A stretch of 64,000 nucleotides of DNA from positions 627,355,240 to 627,419,239 of the forward strand of contig NC_081415.1 of NCBI RefSeq assembly GCF_030272615.1, given 5' to 3'. Under the pieces are notes generated by a model that had not been told where the DNA came from, searched no databases, and saw only the letters and a program-made list of their open reading frames with translations. Source of the stretch: Cryptomeria japonica. Lineage: Eukaryota > Streptophyta > Pinopsida > Cupressales > Cupressaceae. Made by a program: the position numbers and the translations under genes. Below are positions 23,203-33,509 of this stretch, one piece after another (within the stretch, counting starts at the first letter, position 1; every line of letters starts with the position of its first letter).

Positions 23203-25311
23203 GAGGAATTTTATAACAAGTTCAGAGTTGGTCAAGAAACAACCCATGAGGATTCCACACAGTCCTTGTCTCAAGGTTCTAGGTTGAAATCACATAGGAT
23301 GAGAACACCTGTCCCAAAATGCGCTAGTAGTGATGATAATTTGGATTTGCTCGCGATTGAGACTGATGAGGAGAGTGCCATCGATGACCTCGATAATTAC
23401 CTTGACATACCCGAATATAACTACATCTTCACTCTTAGCTCCGCTAACTTCGAAGACATTAACAGCCTTCCCCTTGTTCACCACCAACTCATTGACTGTG
23501 ATCATGAAGGACCTGCACAGTTTGACACATTCCAAAATGATGAAGCTTTTATTGACTACCTGAGGATATGGGATGATCTTCCCCCTGGAGACCATAAAGC
23601 GGGATACACTATAGAACTCAATAGCATGGCATATTTTGGTGAGGGTGTTGGACCTTCCAGTCGCAAAAATGTGAAAATAAGAACAAATCAAGGGTCTTAT
23701 GGTGAAAACCACACTGTGGCGTTGTTTGACCCCAAAAAAGTAAAAAAAAAGGACGTATTTGAGGGCGAAAACCTCTCCGAGGCACCCGAAGATGGAAGGC
23801 TCAACATTCTCCCAGCATCATATGAGGAAAAGTCATCCATTTTGGTAGAGGAGACTATCAAAACAAACATTGGTACAGAAGAGGTTCCACACAACATATT
23901 CCTAGCTCAATCATTGACAGAGTCCGAAAGGTCAAAATTCATAAGTTTCTTCAAAGAGCGACAAATCAACTTCACCTGGTCATACGCTGATATGCCTGGA
24001 TTGGATCCGAATTTGGTAATGCATCATTTGATAGTCAAACCGGGGGCAAAACCAGTAAAATAGAAATTAAGAAAAATGCATCCACAAGTGGCATTACTAG
24101 TCAAAGCAGAACTTGAGAAGTTATTGGATGTCAGATTCATATGCCCAATCGATTATCCCGAATGGATCTCCAACTTAGTGCCTATCAGTAAACCAGATCG
24201 CAGCATCAAAATTTGCACAGATTTCAGAGACATCAACAAAGCGTGTCCAAAGGATGACTTCCCATTACCAAATATTGACTTGATTGTTGATCTCACAGCA
24301 GGTCATGAAATGTTATCATTGATGGATGGATTCTCTAGTTATAATCAAATAAGGATCGCACCCGAGGATCAACACAAAACATCATTTACTTGTCCGTGGG
24401 GAACTTTCTGCTGGAATGTCATGCCTTTTGGGCTAAAGAATGTAGGTGTGACATATCAAAGAGCCATGACTACTATCTTTCATGATCCCATGCACATAAC
24501 CGTGGAAGATTATGTTGACGACCTCTTGGGCAAATCAATAGACAGAAATACACATTTGGACATACTTTCAGTCGTCTTTGATTGGTTGGAAAAATACAAA
24601 GTAAGATTAAACCCCAAGAAATGTGTCTTTGGAGTAACCTCCGGTAAGCTCCTAGGATTCATTGTATCCAAAAGGGGAATTGAAGCTGATCCAGCAAAAG
24701 TCAAAGCCATCTTGGAGATGCAACCACCAAGAAATATCAGTCAACTTCGATCCTTACAAGGCAGACTCCAGTCCATCCAAAGATTCATAGCACAACTGGC
24801 AGATAAGTGTAATCCTTTTCAGCACCTGCTACATAAAAACATCAAATTCAACTAGGATGATAATTATCAATAGGCTTTCCAGACGCTCAAAGATTATCTT
24901 CTAAATCCGCCAATTTTGATGCCACCAGTTCCAGATCAGCCTCTGTTACTATATATATCAGCTACTCCAACAACACTGGGGGAACTCTTAGCACAACAAA
25001 TTGCTGAGGGCAAAGAAAAAGTAGTATACTATATTAGTCGCACATTGGTGGCATACGAGCTAAACTACACACCAATTGAGCGTGCATGTCTCGCCGTGGT
25101 CTTTGCTTCACAGAAATTATGACATTACATGCTTACTCATAAGACTAAGTTAGTTGCAAGGATAGACCCATTGAAATACCTTCTCAATAAAGCAACACTT
25201 ACTGGGCGACTGGCCAAATGGGTAATGATCCTGAGTGAATTTGACATTGAGTATGTGGATAGAAAAGCAATAAAAGGACAAGCCATCGCAGATTAATTAG
25301 CAGATGCTCCC
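23203..25311 (+). pseudogene. pol: Reverse transcriptase and degenerate RNase H of element B
   Basis: Reverse transcriptase would copy the element's RNA to DNA in the particle. After a variable acidic linker, RT begins at SLTESERSKFISFF (about 23912) and has DFRDINKACPKDDFPLP, LMDGFSSYNQI, MPFGLKN and an intact YVDD (24511-24522), followed by LGFIVSKRGIEADP. In-frame stops interrupt it: TAG 24061, TAG 24853, TAG near 24871, TGA 25120 and TAA 25294. I see no frameshift from 22348 to about 26990. The classical RNase H reads LLLYISATPTTLGELLAQ and lacks the first catalytic aspartate, as in other Tat elements that rely on a second RNase H. Confidence 0.93.
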
Positions 25312-25800
25312 ATGATAGATGATGTTCCGCTAAGTTCAAAATTTCCAGATGAATCCATTTTGGCAATGTCACATGCAAAGCCATGGCAACTGTACTTCGA
25401 CGGCTCCTACACACAGCATGGGGTAGGAGCTAGCATCCTCTTTATAACTCCTCAAGGAGATTCTATACCAAAATCATACCGCTTATCATTTCTTTGCAAT
25501 AACAATATAGCGGAATATGAGGCGTTAACAACAGAATTACGAATTGCAGTTCAATGGAAGATCCAGGAACTTCATGTTTTTGGGGACTCCCAACTTGTCA
25601 TCCGTCAAGCAACTGATGATTACCAAACAAAAGATGAAAAATTAATGCCTTATAAACAAATGGTGGATGACCTAAAACAACACTTTACAAAGATAGACTT
25701 TGAGCAGATACCAAGAGAGCAGAATCGCACTGCAGATGCCATGGCTACAATTGCTTCCCTGATTGATTTACCTCCAAAGGAGACCCGCTATGAGTTCTTG
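25312..25800 (+). pseudogene. pol: Archaeal-type RNase H (aRNH) of element B
   Basis: This is the second RNase H (RVT_3 type) that marks the Tat lineage. It reads WQLYFDGSYTQHGVGASILF, then NNIAEYEALTTELRIA, VFGDSQLV, and ends REQNRTADAMATIASL, giving the catalytic D, E, D and D in order. No stop falls in this block. It continues in frame into integrase. Element D keeps a homologous fragment at 34837-35063. Confidence 0.9.
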
Positions 25801-27140
25801 GTGGATAACCTTTTGGTCCCTTCATATGAGATCATGCCTACTGAGACGATATACGTTGTCGGTCCTGAATCCCAGTTATATGGTTCCATTTTCACATACC
25901 TACGTGACAATACTTTACCTCCTGATTTATCAAATAACCAACGTCGCACTTTCATTCGCCAATCCCCTCGATATGTCATTTTAGCTGATATCCTATACCG
26001 ACGAGGTCTAGATGGTACTCTTCTTAGATGTTTAGAAAGTGACGAAGCTCAGATTGCGTTACGGGAAGTGCATGAAGGGATATGTGGTCCACATGCTAGT
26101 GGTCCTACCTTGGCTAAGAAACTCATCAAGACTGGATATTACTGGTCCAATATGGAGAAAGACTCATATCAGTTTGTCAAGAAATGTAAGCAATGTCAAA
26201 TTCATGGAGACTTCATATATGCACCAGCACAAGAACTTCAACCAATTGCATCTCCTTGGCCTTTTTGTCAGTGGGGACTCGATCTCATAGGCAAGACTCA
26301 CCCTCCTTCTTCCAATGGTCATAAATTCATTTTCACTGCCACAAAGTATTTTACAAAATGGATTGAAGCCGTGCCTCTCACACAAGTTATTGGAAAATAG
26401 ATTGCTACATTCATCCTCAACTATATCATTTGCCGATATGGCATTCCTGTTTCCATTATCACTGATAGCGGGCGTCCCTTCAAAAATCAAGATGTTCGTG
26501 AACTTTGTGACTGCTTCCATATTTCCCATCGTTTCTCCACACCATACTACCCCCAAGGTAATGGCCAAGCTGAGGCATCTAATAAAACAATCTTGAAAAT
26601 CCTAAAGAAGACAGTCGACGATGCTGGTCGTAATTGGCATATCCAACTTAATCCTGCACTTTGGGCCTACCGCACAAGTGTCTGCACACCTACAAGAGCT
26701 ACACCCTATTCACTTGTCTATGGAACAAAAGCCATCTTGCCTATTGAGGTTGAGCTACCCTCTTTACGAGTTTCTTTGCAAAATATCATCAGTGATGAAG
26801 ACTATAGGGTCTCTCGCTTACAAGAGCTGGAACTATTGGATGAACGAAGACAAACTGCTTTTAATCATCTCAAAGCTTACCAACAACGAATGAGTCACAG
26901 CTACAATCATAAGGTCAAGCCTCGTACATTTGCGGTAGGGGACTTAGTTCTTAGAGAAAATCCTAAAAATCAGCAAGACAAAGAGACAGAGAGAAGAAGG
27001 ACAAGTTCGAACCAAACTAGCTTGGTCCCTACATTATTACAGTAGCATATGGATCTGGTGCATATCAGCTCTCAACTACAGAAGGTGAACCTTTGGAGGA
27101 TCCTATCAACAGCATGCACCTTCGTAGGTTTTACACATAG
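25801..27140 (+). pseudogene. pol: Integrase of element B, with GPY/F end
   Basis: Integrase would insert the DNA copy into chromosomes. The HHCC zinc finger is EVHEGICGPHASG (about 26067) with KKCKQCQ (26184). The catalytic triad is present: D in WGLDLIGK, D in IITDSGRPFKN and E in QGNGQAEASNK. One in-frame TAG lies at 26398. Near 26995 a frameshift moves the GPY/F module to another frame, where LGPYIITVAYGSGAYQLS and a final HLRRFYT end at a TAG at 27138, after a W-to-stop change. I infer the native pol ended there. Confidence 0.92.
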
Positions 27141-28820
27141 CTCTTCAGAGTATCCTAATTCAAAAAATACAAAAAAATCAAAAATACACAAAATACACAA
27201 AAAAAATCATAAAACAAAAAAATCGTTACTTGGTGAAAACCTGGCAAACAGGCGCCTTGTGACACAAAAGACATTGAAAAATCGAAAAAAGTAAAGAGAA
27301 ATAATTTCGTCCAACGGTGAAAACCACTTCGGTGGCGCCCTAGGCAAGTACCATGGTGAAAATTGGGTCACCAGCACCATGCGTAGAGACATTGCTCCTC
27401 CCTTCTTCAGGATTCTCTTTCATCCTTTCACTTTGCACACACTCACAACCTATTCGTTCATAATAAACTTACCCATTCCCATCATGGCTTGTTATTGATC
27501 TACCCAAGATTGGTTAGGGATTCATAATAAACCTCCCTTTTCATCCATAATAAATCAGATCCTATCTGTGGCTAAGGCAAAATCCTACGTCTAGTAATGG
27601 GTGTGGAACTAAGAACATCACATGTTTCAAGGAGTACAGTTTCTTCCAGCTTCCTTCAGTCTATCCGCGCATAATCCACAATAAAGAAAAATTTGCATCA
27701 TAGATCCACAATAAAGTTTCATCTTCTCCACAATAAAGTATCAGTTTCATGGATTCAGTCAGTTTTAGATGAGACACAGTAGTAACAATGGGCTTCAACA
27801 AATCAAATCTTTCAACAGACTCGGACAACATATGGTTCAGTGCTATCTATCCTTTCTGTGAAAGTAAACATTGTGACCACAATCAAACAAGACTTATACA
27901 AGTGACAAGAGACACTAAATTTGAGGACTACAGTGGATGTTGGTGTCGAGTCTTGGTTTTTTTTTGATTTTATCTTTTGGTGACATATCTTTTAGCTTTT
28001 CCAGGATGTCTCTGACTAGAGATTCTATCTCCAGGATGTCTTTGACTAGAAAGGCGAGGATGGGGTATTGTCTCCTATTTGTATTTGTTGTCTGTGGATT
28101 GTCTCTTAGTAATGCTATGACTTGTCCAAGGATATGAGGACACTGTGAGTCTAGTATGAACTGGGGCATTCTTTGTTTGTGACTGTCTTATCTCCATGCA
28201 AACAAGTACAATGACTTTCTGGGTTGAAGATATGCCTCGATTGTCATAGCCTACTTGCCATAATAAAGCTCAATGATGATAACGCACAAGAAGCTCTTTC
28301 GCTTGCATATCTTCTATCTTCCATCCCCCTTTCTTGATTGACTTCCATCGTCCTTCTCAAGTCCGTGTAGCCTACTATCACATGACTGAGTATAATGACA
28401 CACCAAAAATATTTGCATTTCATGTAGTTGCACCTGCATTATCACATGTTAGCATTTCATACATACATATAGATATCACAACTGCATCGCATCCTGCACA
28501 CAACACCTGTCAGCACAATTTACATTTGCATTACATACATTCACATTTGCATCATGCATACACATATAAAACATAAAAGAACAAATATTGCATTACATCA
28601 TATAAATATTTGCATCCATAGCATAAAGCAAACATCACATAAGAGCATCTAATCATATAGGTACACATGCATATAGCTGCCGCAAAGATGAATCATCTCA
28701 TATATATAATCATAAAGTGTCATGATATAATGATGTAAAAATAATATGGCTACAAAAGCACCCGTAGGTGTCTACAATACAAAAATGATACAATACTGAT
28801 ACATAGGGAGCCCTCTATGG
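27141..28820 (+). other. Spacer between pol and the antisense PMD gene of B
   Basis: No conserved protein here. It starts A-rich (27160-27300), then has recurring CA(C/T)AATAAA words (27460-27740), a short duplication of CCAGGATGTCTCTGACTAGA-like sequence at about 28003 and 28032, and ends in a CATATA/TTGCAT-rich stretch (28360-28740) that is the minus-sense counterpart of the ATG-rich spacers of C and D. Confidence 0.6.
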
Positions 28821-29343
28821 CTATGATGAACTCCCTCCCTCAGAGCCGCCTGGCCTCAATGGAATCTGAGCCCCTGAAGGACCCGCCCCAGGATCATCCC
28901 ACCTATCCCCTCTATCTGGTGGTGGTGGAGGACCCATAACCCCACCACTCGATGCCTATCTCCTCTGGCTCCCTCCCGTAGCTGTCGCTGTATGCGACGG
29001 TCTATGGAAGCTCCTCGCCCGCTGATCTGCTGGCACTGCACCATAATAGAGATCTCGCCAGTAGGCAATCTCCTCCCCTGCTCGCAGGACATAAGCATAT
29101 CCTGCCCCTGTGTCCTCCGCTGCCTGTCTCCCGACCCTCAGTGCTATCTCAGTCTCTGTATAACGCTAAATAGCCTGATCACGCTCCTGCTCAGTATCTC
29201 TGAACCTCCTCCTGAGCTGATCCCTCTCCCTCTCCAACTCCTGGATCTCATCTGCCTGGCCCTAGCAGATCTCTCTCAACTCTATCAGCTCATCCTCCTC
29301 TGCGTCAACCCCCTCCGCCTCTGCCTGTGGCTCCCCCTGTATG

Positions 29344-29430
29344 GGTGCCTGCCCCTGTGCCTGTACCTGTACGAGTACCTATCCTTGTATCTATCCCTGT
29401 CCCTGTCCCTGTACCTGTACCTATCTGGGA
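29344..29430 (-). repeat. CCTGTACCTGT-type minisatellite inside the PMD tail of B
   Basis: Plus-strand words CCTGTA, CCTGTG and CCTGTC recur about every 6 bp. On the minus strand they translate to alternating Gly-Thr or Arg-Thr in one frame. The array lies between the PMD and the coiled coil and has no counterpart in C or D, so it probably expanded in this element. Confidence 0.75.
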
Positions 29431-30789
29431 CCCTGTGCTGCTGGCATCTGTAGCGGCAATCCACCGCAACCCCTCACCACCCGAGCCTGTCTCTCCTTTC
29501 CACCCTCCCTCCAAGGTGCAACCCTCCTCTCTCCAACTGCTCCCCTCCTCCTCCGTCGGCCTCTGCCCCCATCACCTCCACCTCCAACATCATCATCATC
29601 CCCACCCCCATCTCCATCCAATGGCTCTCCTGGATCCGTCAAGCATGGGAAGGGATGCTCTACCTAGTATGCTATGTACTCAGCATCCATGCCGACATCC
29701 TCAATCTCTGGCCACATGTCCCAGGGTAGGGGCATCATCTCTACTAGCTGTGTAACTGCCTGATCATATGACAGCAAGGGCCCAAACTGTGCCTGATCTC
29801 TGATAGTCCGTGCATACATGCCTGAGCCCCGTGGCATCCTCTGAATCCTGCCAAACTGTCGGCCAACCCTGTCCACTAACTGCCTCTCTAGCACATAGGG
29901 TGTCTGTCCAATCAGATACCTACTCTGAAAGGTGTAGGGAAGCTCAATTGCATCGTCCTCCCACTGCTCGCATCCCAGATATGGCCTCCATATGACCACA
30001 TCAATATCATCTATCACTCGCCGCCAATGCTCTAACTTGCCAATCTGTGGCTGCGACGTGATCATATCATACAAGTGCACAAAAGCTGCATCCATGTCCC
30101 CTGCCTCTGAAGTGTATCGGCCTCGTCACTAGCAGATGTTCATAAGCCCATACCTGCAACAATGTTACCCCACAGCCCAATCCCACTGATCCATGGTATA
30201 CGAACTGATGCAGCTCATAGTAGAGGTGTGCTAGCACACACGGTCCCCGAGCATATCTGGTGTGCTATGTCACCAGTGTCTCCAGTGCTCCTCCCCAACC
30301 CACACCCAACCCCCGTGTCGCCCTATCTGGATACAGGAACCCACTGATCGCTCCACCTACCACTGCTGACAACGCTAGCCCTGTGGCTGTCATAGTGTCC
30401 CATGCCACATGTCCTGCCCTCATCTCCAGTCCTAGGTCCTGGAATACTCGTCTCAGGGCCTCCCTGTCTCCATCTTGATCGTATGGGATCAGCTCCCCAT
30501 CGATTGGTATCCTTAGTATCCTATATACATCCTCAAGGGTGACTGTCATCTCACCCATCAACAAATGAAAAGTACAGGTCTCAAAGTGCCATCTCTCCGC
30601 CAGTGCAGTCAACAGTCCCATGTTCGCCCGAAACTCAGGCACATATAGAACATGTCTCAGTCCCATCTCCTCAATAGCTGCTTGGTCCTCAAAGGTCAGC
30701 TTAGGCCACAACCTCTGAGTAGACGGGAATCTCTCCTGTGACTCCAGCATCGGCAAATACTCCTGCAGTCAAGCAAATCACTAATGTCA

Positions 30790-31120
30790 ATCATAGTGGC
30801 ATTCCCTGTTTATCACAAAATGCTACTTTTTATCTAAATGCATATGGCTATCTATCCTAGTAGTACTCCCTATTCATCACAAAGTACTACGTGTGTGACA
30901 CTCACTGTTCATCACAACGTGTTACTCACATTCGCACTCACTGTTCATCACAAAGTGCTGCTCATTTCTTAGTACTCCCTGTTCATCACAAAGTACTCTA
31001 TCTTGGTACTCACTATTCATCACAAAGTGCCTTGATCTATCCTAGTCTTCCTAGAGGACCTGCTTGAGTGTATCCTCTCAGCAACTTATCCAATTGATAG
31101 CGTATGTTCATCACAGAACT
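30790..31120 (-). repeat. TTCATCACAAAGT motif array in PMD intron of B
   Basis: Plus strand: variants of ACTCCCTGTTCATCACAAAG occur at roughly 30804, 30872, 30908, 30944, 30979, 31014 and 31106, at spacings of about 35-70 bp. It fills the 3' half of the intron, next to the acceptor. Confidence 0.8.
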
Positions 31121-31144
31121 GCTGATTTGACCTAGAAGACAAAA

Positions 31145-31435
31145 CTTCACACAAACGCGCTTACCTGACATAAACGCACTTAAAGACTGCATAGACGCGC
31201 TTGAAAAACACAGACGTGCCTAACAAACACAGACATGCCTATGCTCTGCACAGACGCACCTGGGCGACATAGACGTGCCTTCTTGGCACAAATGTGACTG
31301 ACCATCACAAACGCGGCCGCATTTGACACAAATGCGGGTTCAAACGCAGATGCGCCTGGCACAAACACAGACGCGCCTCGTGAGCACAGACGCGCCTGGC
31401 ACCAACGCAGACGCGCCTGGACATTTTTGGATATT
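31145..31435 (-). repeat. CGCGTCTGTG motif array in PMD intron of B
   Basis: Plus strand CACAGACGCGCCTGG and variants recur about 14 times. In the PMD sense (minus) the motif is GCGCGTCTGTG, the same word as the two arrays in the leader of element B. It fills the 5' half of the intron, next to the donor. Confidence 0.82.
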
Positions 31436-31843
31436 TTTTGGACCCTAATCTAAGCACATTTATTGCTCTACCTACCATGCATTAATGACAAAATTAAATG
31501 CGTCAAAGTACGAGGAGGTTTGGTGGTACTTACCGGCTCTTTTGCCTCTGCTGGCCTCTGAAATCGACGAACGCGGTCGAATCTATGGATGAAAGCCATC
31601 ACTGTTGACTGTTGCTGCTCTATTTTCGCTCTACAATCTCCTCTCATGGATGTGTAGATGACAATGAGGATGTATTTTCCCTCGTGGTCTATCTTATAGC
31701 CTACCCTAGCCCTAGCCCTCGCCTCCTGAGTCAGTCTTCATTATCCCGTGACTCTGTCACTTTATCCGGTCAGTCCATTCTTGCCTTTCTTTCTTATCGA
31801 GAGATTGTCTGCAATCTTTTCAGACATTTTCATCCAATCTCTC

Positions 31844-31944
31844 GAGGGGGCATATCATTCCCATCCTGGGGCAACTCTGTATCAGTTCATCTTATCTTCT
31901 TTGAAACAACGCAACAAGCCGCATTGTCTCAAAGAGGGGCAAAA
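31844..31944 (+). other. Polypurine tract region of element B
   Basis: AAAGAGGGGCAAAA (31931-31944) directly precedes the 3' LTR and is the expected primer for plus-strand synthesis. A second purine block, CTCGAGGGGGCA (31841-31852), lies about 95 bp upstream and is conserved in C and D. Confidence 0.8.
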
Positions 31945-32714
31945 TGTAGACACCCAAAATTGTCCAGTCTAATTAATTATCTAAGCTTAATTCTTCTATT
32001 AATTAAATAAATCTTTATTTATTTAATTAATTCATTTATCCTCTTCTAGCCTTATTTCTCATTTAAATAAATACATTTATTTATTTAAATTATCCTTTTC
32101 CTAAATTAAATAAGATAATCTTATTTATTTAATTATCCCACTTCTTCTATTAATTAAATGAATCTTTATTTATTTAATTAATTCATTAGCTTTTTCTACC
32201 CATGACACATGTCATTCATCTCTTAATTCATACACTACCTACCCCTTTCATTATTTTATTATTTCTTTTACCTACCCTCTAATCATAGCCGACCTCCTTT
32301 TACACCTCTCAATATTATCCCTCCATTTCATATAGTGTCTTCTATATAAGGAGATGCTTCCTTCATTATCAAACCCTAATGATTCATCTTAATGATACAT
32401 TCTAAGGAATCTTATACACTGGACTACACTACGATCCTACTTGTAACCACATTCCGTTCTTTGTTGAGCTCTTGTGCATGTAAAATCTGAGAGCAAATAT
32501 ATCAAGCAAGATCAATGGAGATAGGAAGAATGGAGATTCAAACCCTATTGGATATGTGATGGTATAATCTTTGTGATTTCATTTGATTTGCATTGTCTTA
32601 GGTAATCTTCATATGTTATGGTGGATCTTTGTTGTTGTTAGGCTAGGGTTTTGTGGTTGAATTCATTTAGCCTTTCAATATCGTTATTATTGTTATCCAT
32701 TTTCACCATATACA
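31945..32714 (+). repeat. 3' LTR of element B
   Basis: 770 bp, same ends as the 5' LTR (TGTAGACACCC to CATATACA). It is longer by a few bases near 32110 and by about 13 bases near 32385 (a local ATTCATCTTAATG duplication). The flank at 32715-32719 is ACCCC, the right target duplication. Confidence 0.96.
32343..32349 (+). promoter_or_regulatory. TATA box of 3' LTR B
   Basis: TCTATATAAGGAGATGC is identical in context to the 5' LTR copy. Confidence 0.65.
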
Positions 32715-32719
32715 ACCCC

Positions 32720-33480
32720 ATCATAGCTCCTCTAGTCATGGGCATCATCAAGTTGCATAGGGTACATGATCAACAAAATTCATGATATAAACATTGAATC
32801 ATGTGTCGTACATATGTTCTCATGGTCATTAACTGATATAATCATCTTGATGAATGATCATTGATATTCCTTCATTACTTGTTGGTTGAATCTTTATATT
32901 TTGAGTTTCACGATCCAATTGTTACAAATGTCTTGATCTTGGTTACCTTGTTGTTTGTCGTCTGTTTCAAAACCCTAGGTGTTTTCATTTTTTTTTTTTA
33001 AGTTTTTGAATGTTTTTGGATTTTTTGAAGCCTTTAAAGATGCCCTTAGCAAAAGGATTTAGGATTTTGCCCCCAGGGAAACAAACTTTATGATGGTTGA
33101 TCCAAACCATGGTGGGATACAATGCATATATGATTGATTATGATAAATCCAAGACAGTGACTATGATAAGCATGTCAAAGATTGATAATTGTTGATAAGC
33201 TACATATTTCCTGCTAATGGTTCAAAGCAATGGATGTGGAAGATGAAATGAATATGCGAGGGCAGATGGATGCAAATAGAATGGATAGATGAGCTAGGAT
33301 GGATAAATGGGCAAAGTGATCTCATAGATGGAGGAACCCACTTTCAGATAGCGCATGTTCACCAGGTTTTCACCACCTAAATTTATTGCATTTTTTTCAT
33401 ATTTGATTTTTTTTTAAAATTGTTTTCCGTGTTTTACACTACTTTTTTTGGTATTTTGCTTTTTATGCTTTTAAGCATAG
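32720..33480 (-). other. Spacer of element D, right half
   Basis: It continues the D spacer after the B insertion. It begins ATCATAGCTCCTCTAGTCATGG, matching element C near 60360. It holds one copy of the T-rich TTTTTGAATGTTTTTGGATT unit (near 33000) that is expanded in C (60923-61259). No coding sequence seen. Confidence 0.65.
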
Positions 33481-33509
33481 AATTTCTTCAGATGCATAAT
33501 ATTGATATG

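Larger units (their letters stand above)
28821..31599 (-). pseudogene. Antisense PMD gene of element B: two exons, broken
   Basis: This would encode a PMD protein (MAIN/MAIL type domain). Exon 1, 31599-31534, starts with ATG (MAFIHRFDRVRRFQRP). The intron 31533-30763 has GTAAGT and TGCAG ends and phase 0. Exon 2 runs from 30762 (EYLPMLESQERF) through MGLLTALAERWHF, MTVTLEDVYRILRIPIDG, GAISGFLYPDRATRGLG, HTRYARGPCVLAHLYYEL, VTLLQVWAYEHLLV, VIWRPYLGCEQW and RYLIGQTPYVLERQLVD, an acidic glycine-rich tail, a coiled-coil-like stretch (ELERERDQLRRRF) and SSGGVMGPPPPPDRG to a stop at 28821. In-frame TAGs at 30265, 29664 and 28956 and frameshifts near 30100 and 29500 break it. The first TAG replaces a CAG kept in relatives. 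MAIN proteins act in the nucleus; the role here is unknown. Confidence 0.87.
16616..32714 (+). mobile_element. Complete 16.1 kb Tat-lineage element B
   Basis: This is the only element with both LTRs: 16616-17370 and 31945-32714. The flanks are GCCCC and ACCCC, a 5 bp target duplication with one change. The order is LTR, PBS, 2.2 kb leader, gag, protease, G-patch, RT, RNase H, archaeal-type RNase H, integrase, spacer, antisense PMD gene, polypurine tract, LTR. It lies within the spacer of element D; element C keeps the corresponding unoccupied site near 60328-60380 (AACAAAGAAAAATATAATG followed by CCCATCATGGCTCCTCTAG). The extra RNase H places it in the Tat lineage. All reading frames are interrupted. 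Confidence 0.95.

Noticed and set aside
24511..24522. Active reverse transcriptase suggested by intact YVDD
   Set aside because: Several stops before and after the motif prevent a full-length product from this copy.
29305..29514. Gly-Thr-rich ORF on the minus strand
   Set aside because: It is a frame of the CCTGTA minisatellite inside the broken PMD tail, not a separate gene.
28821..31599. PMD gene as an ordinary host MAIN-like gene
   Set aside because: Three copies lie at the same place inside related LTR elements and next to their polypurine tracts, so they belong to the elements.
31695..31720. CCCTAGCCCTAGCCCTCG resembling telomere repeat
   Set aside because: Fewer than three units and not the plant TTTAGGG repeat.
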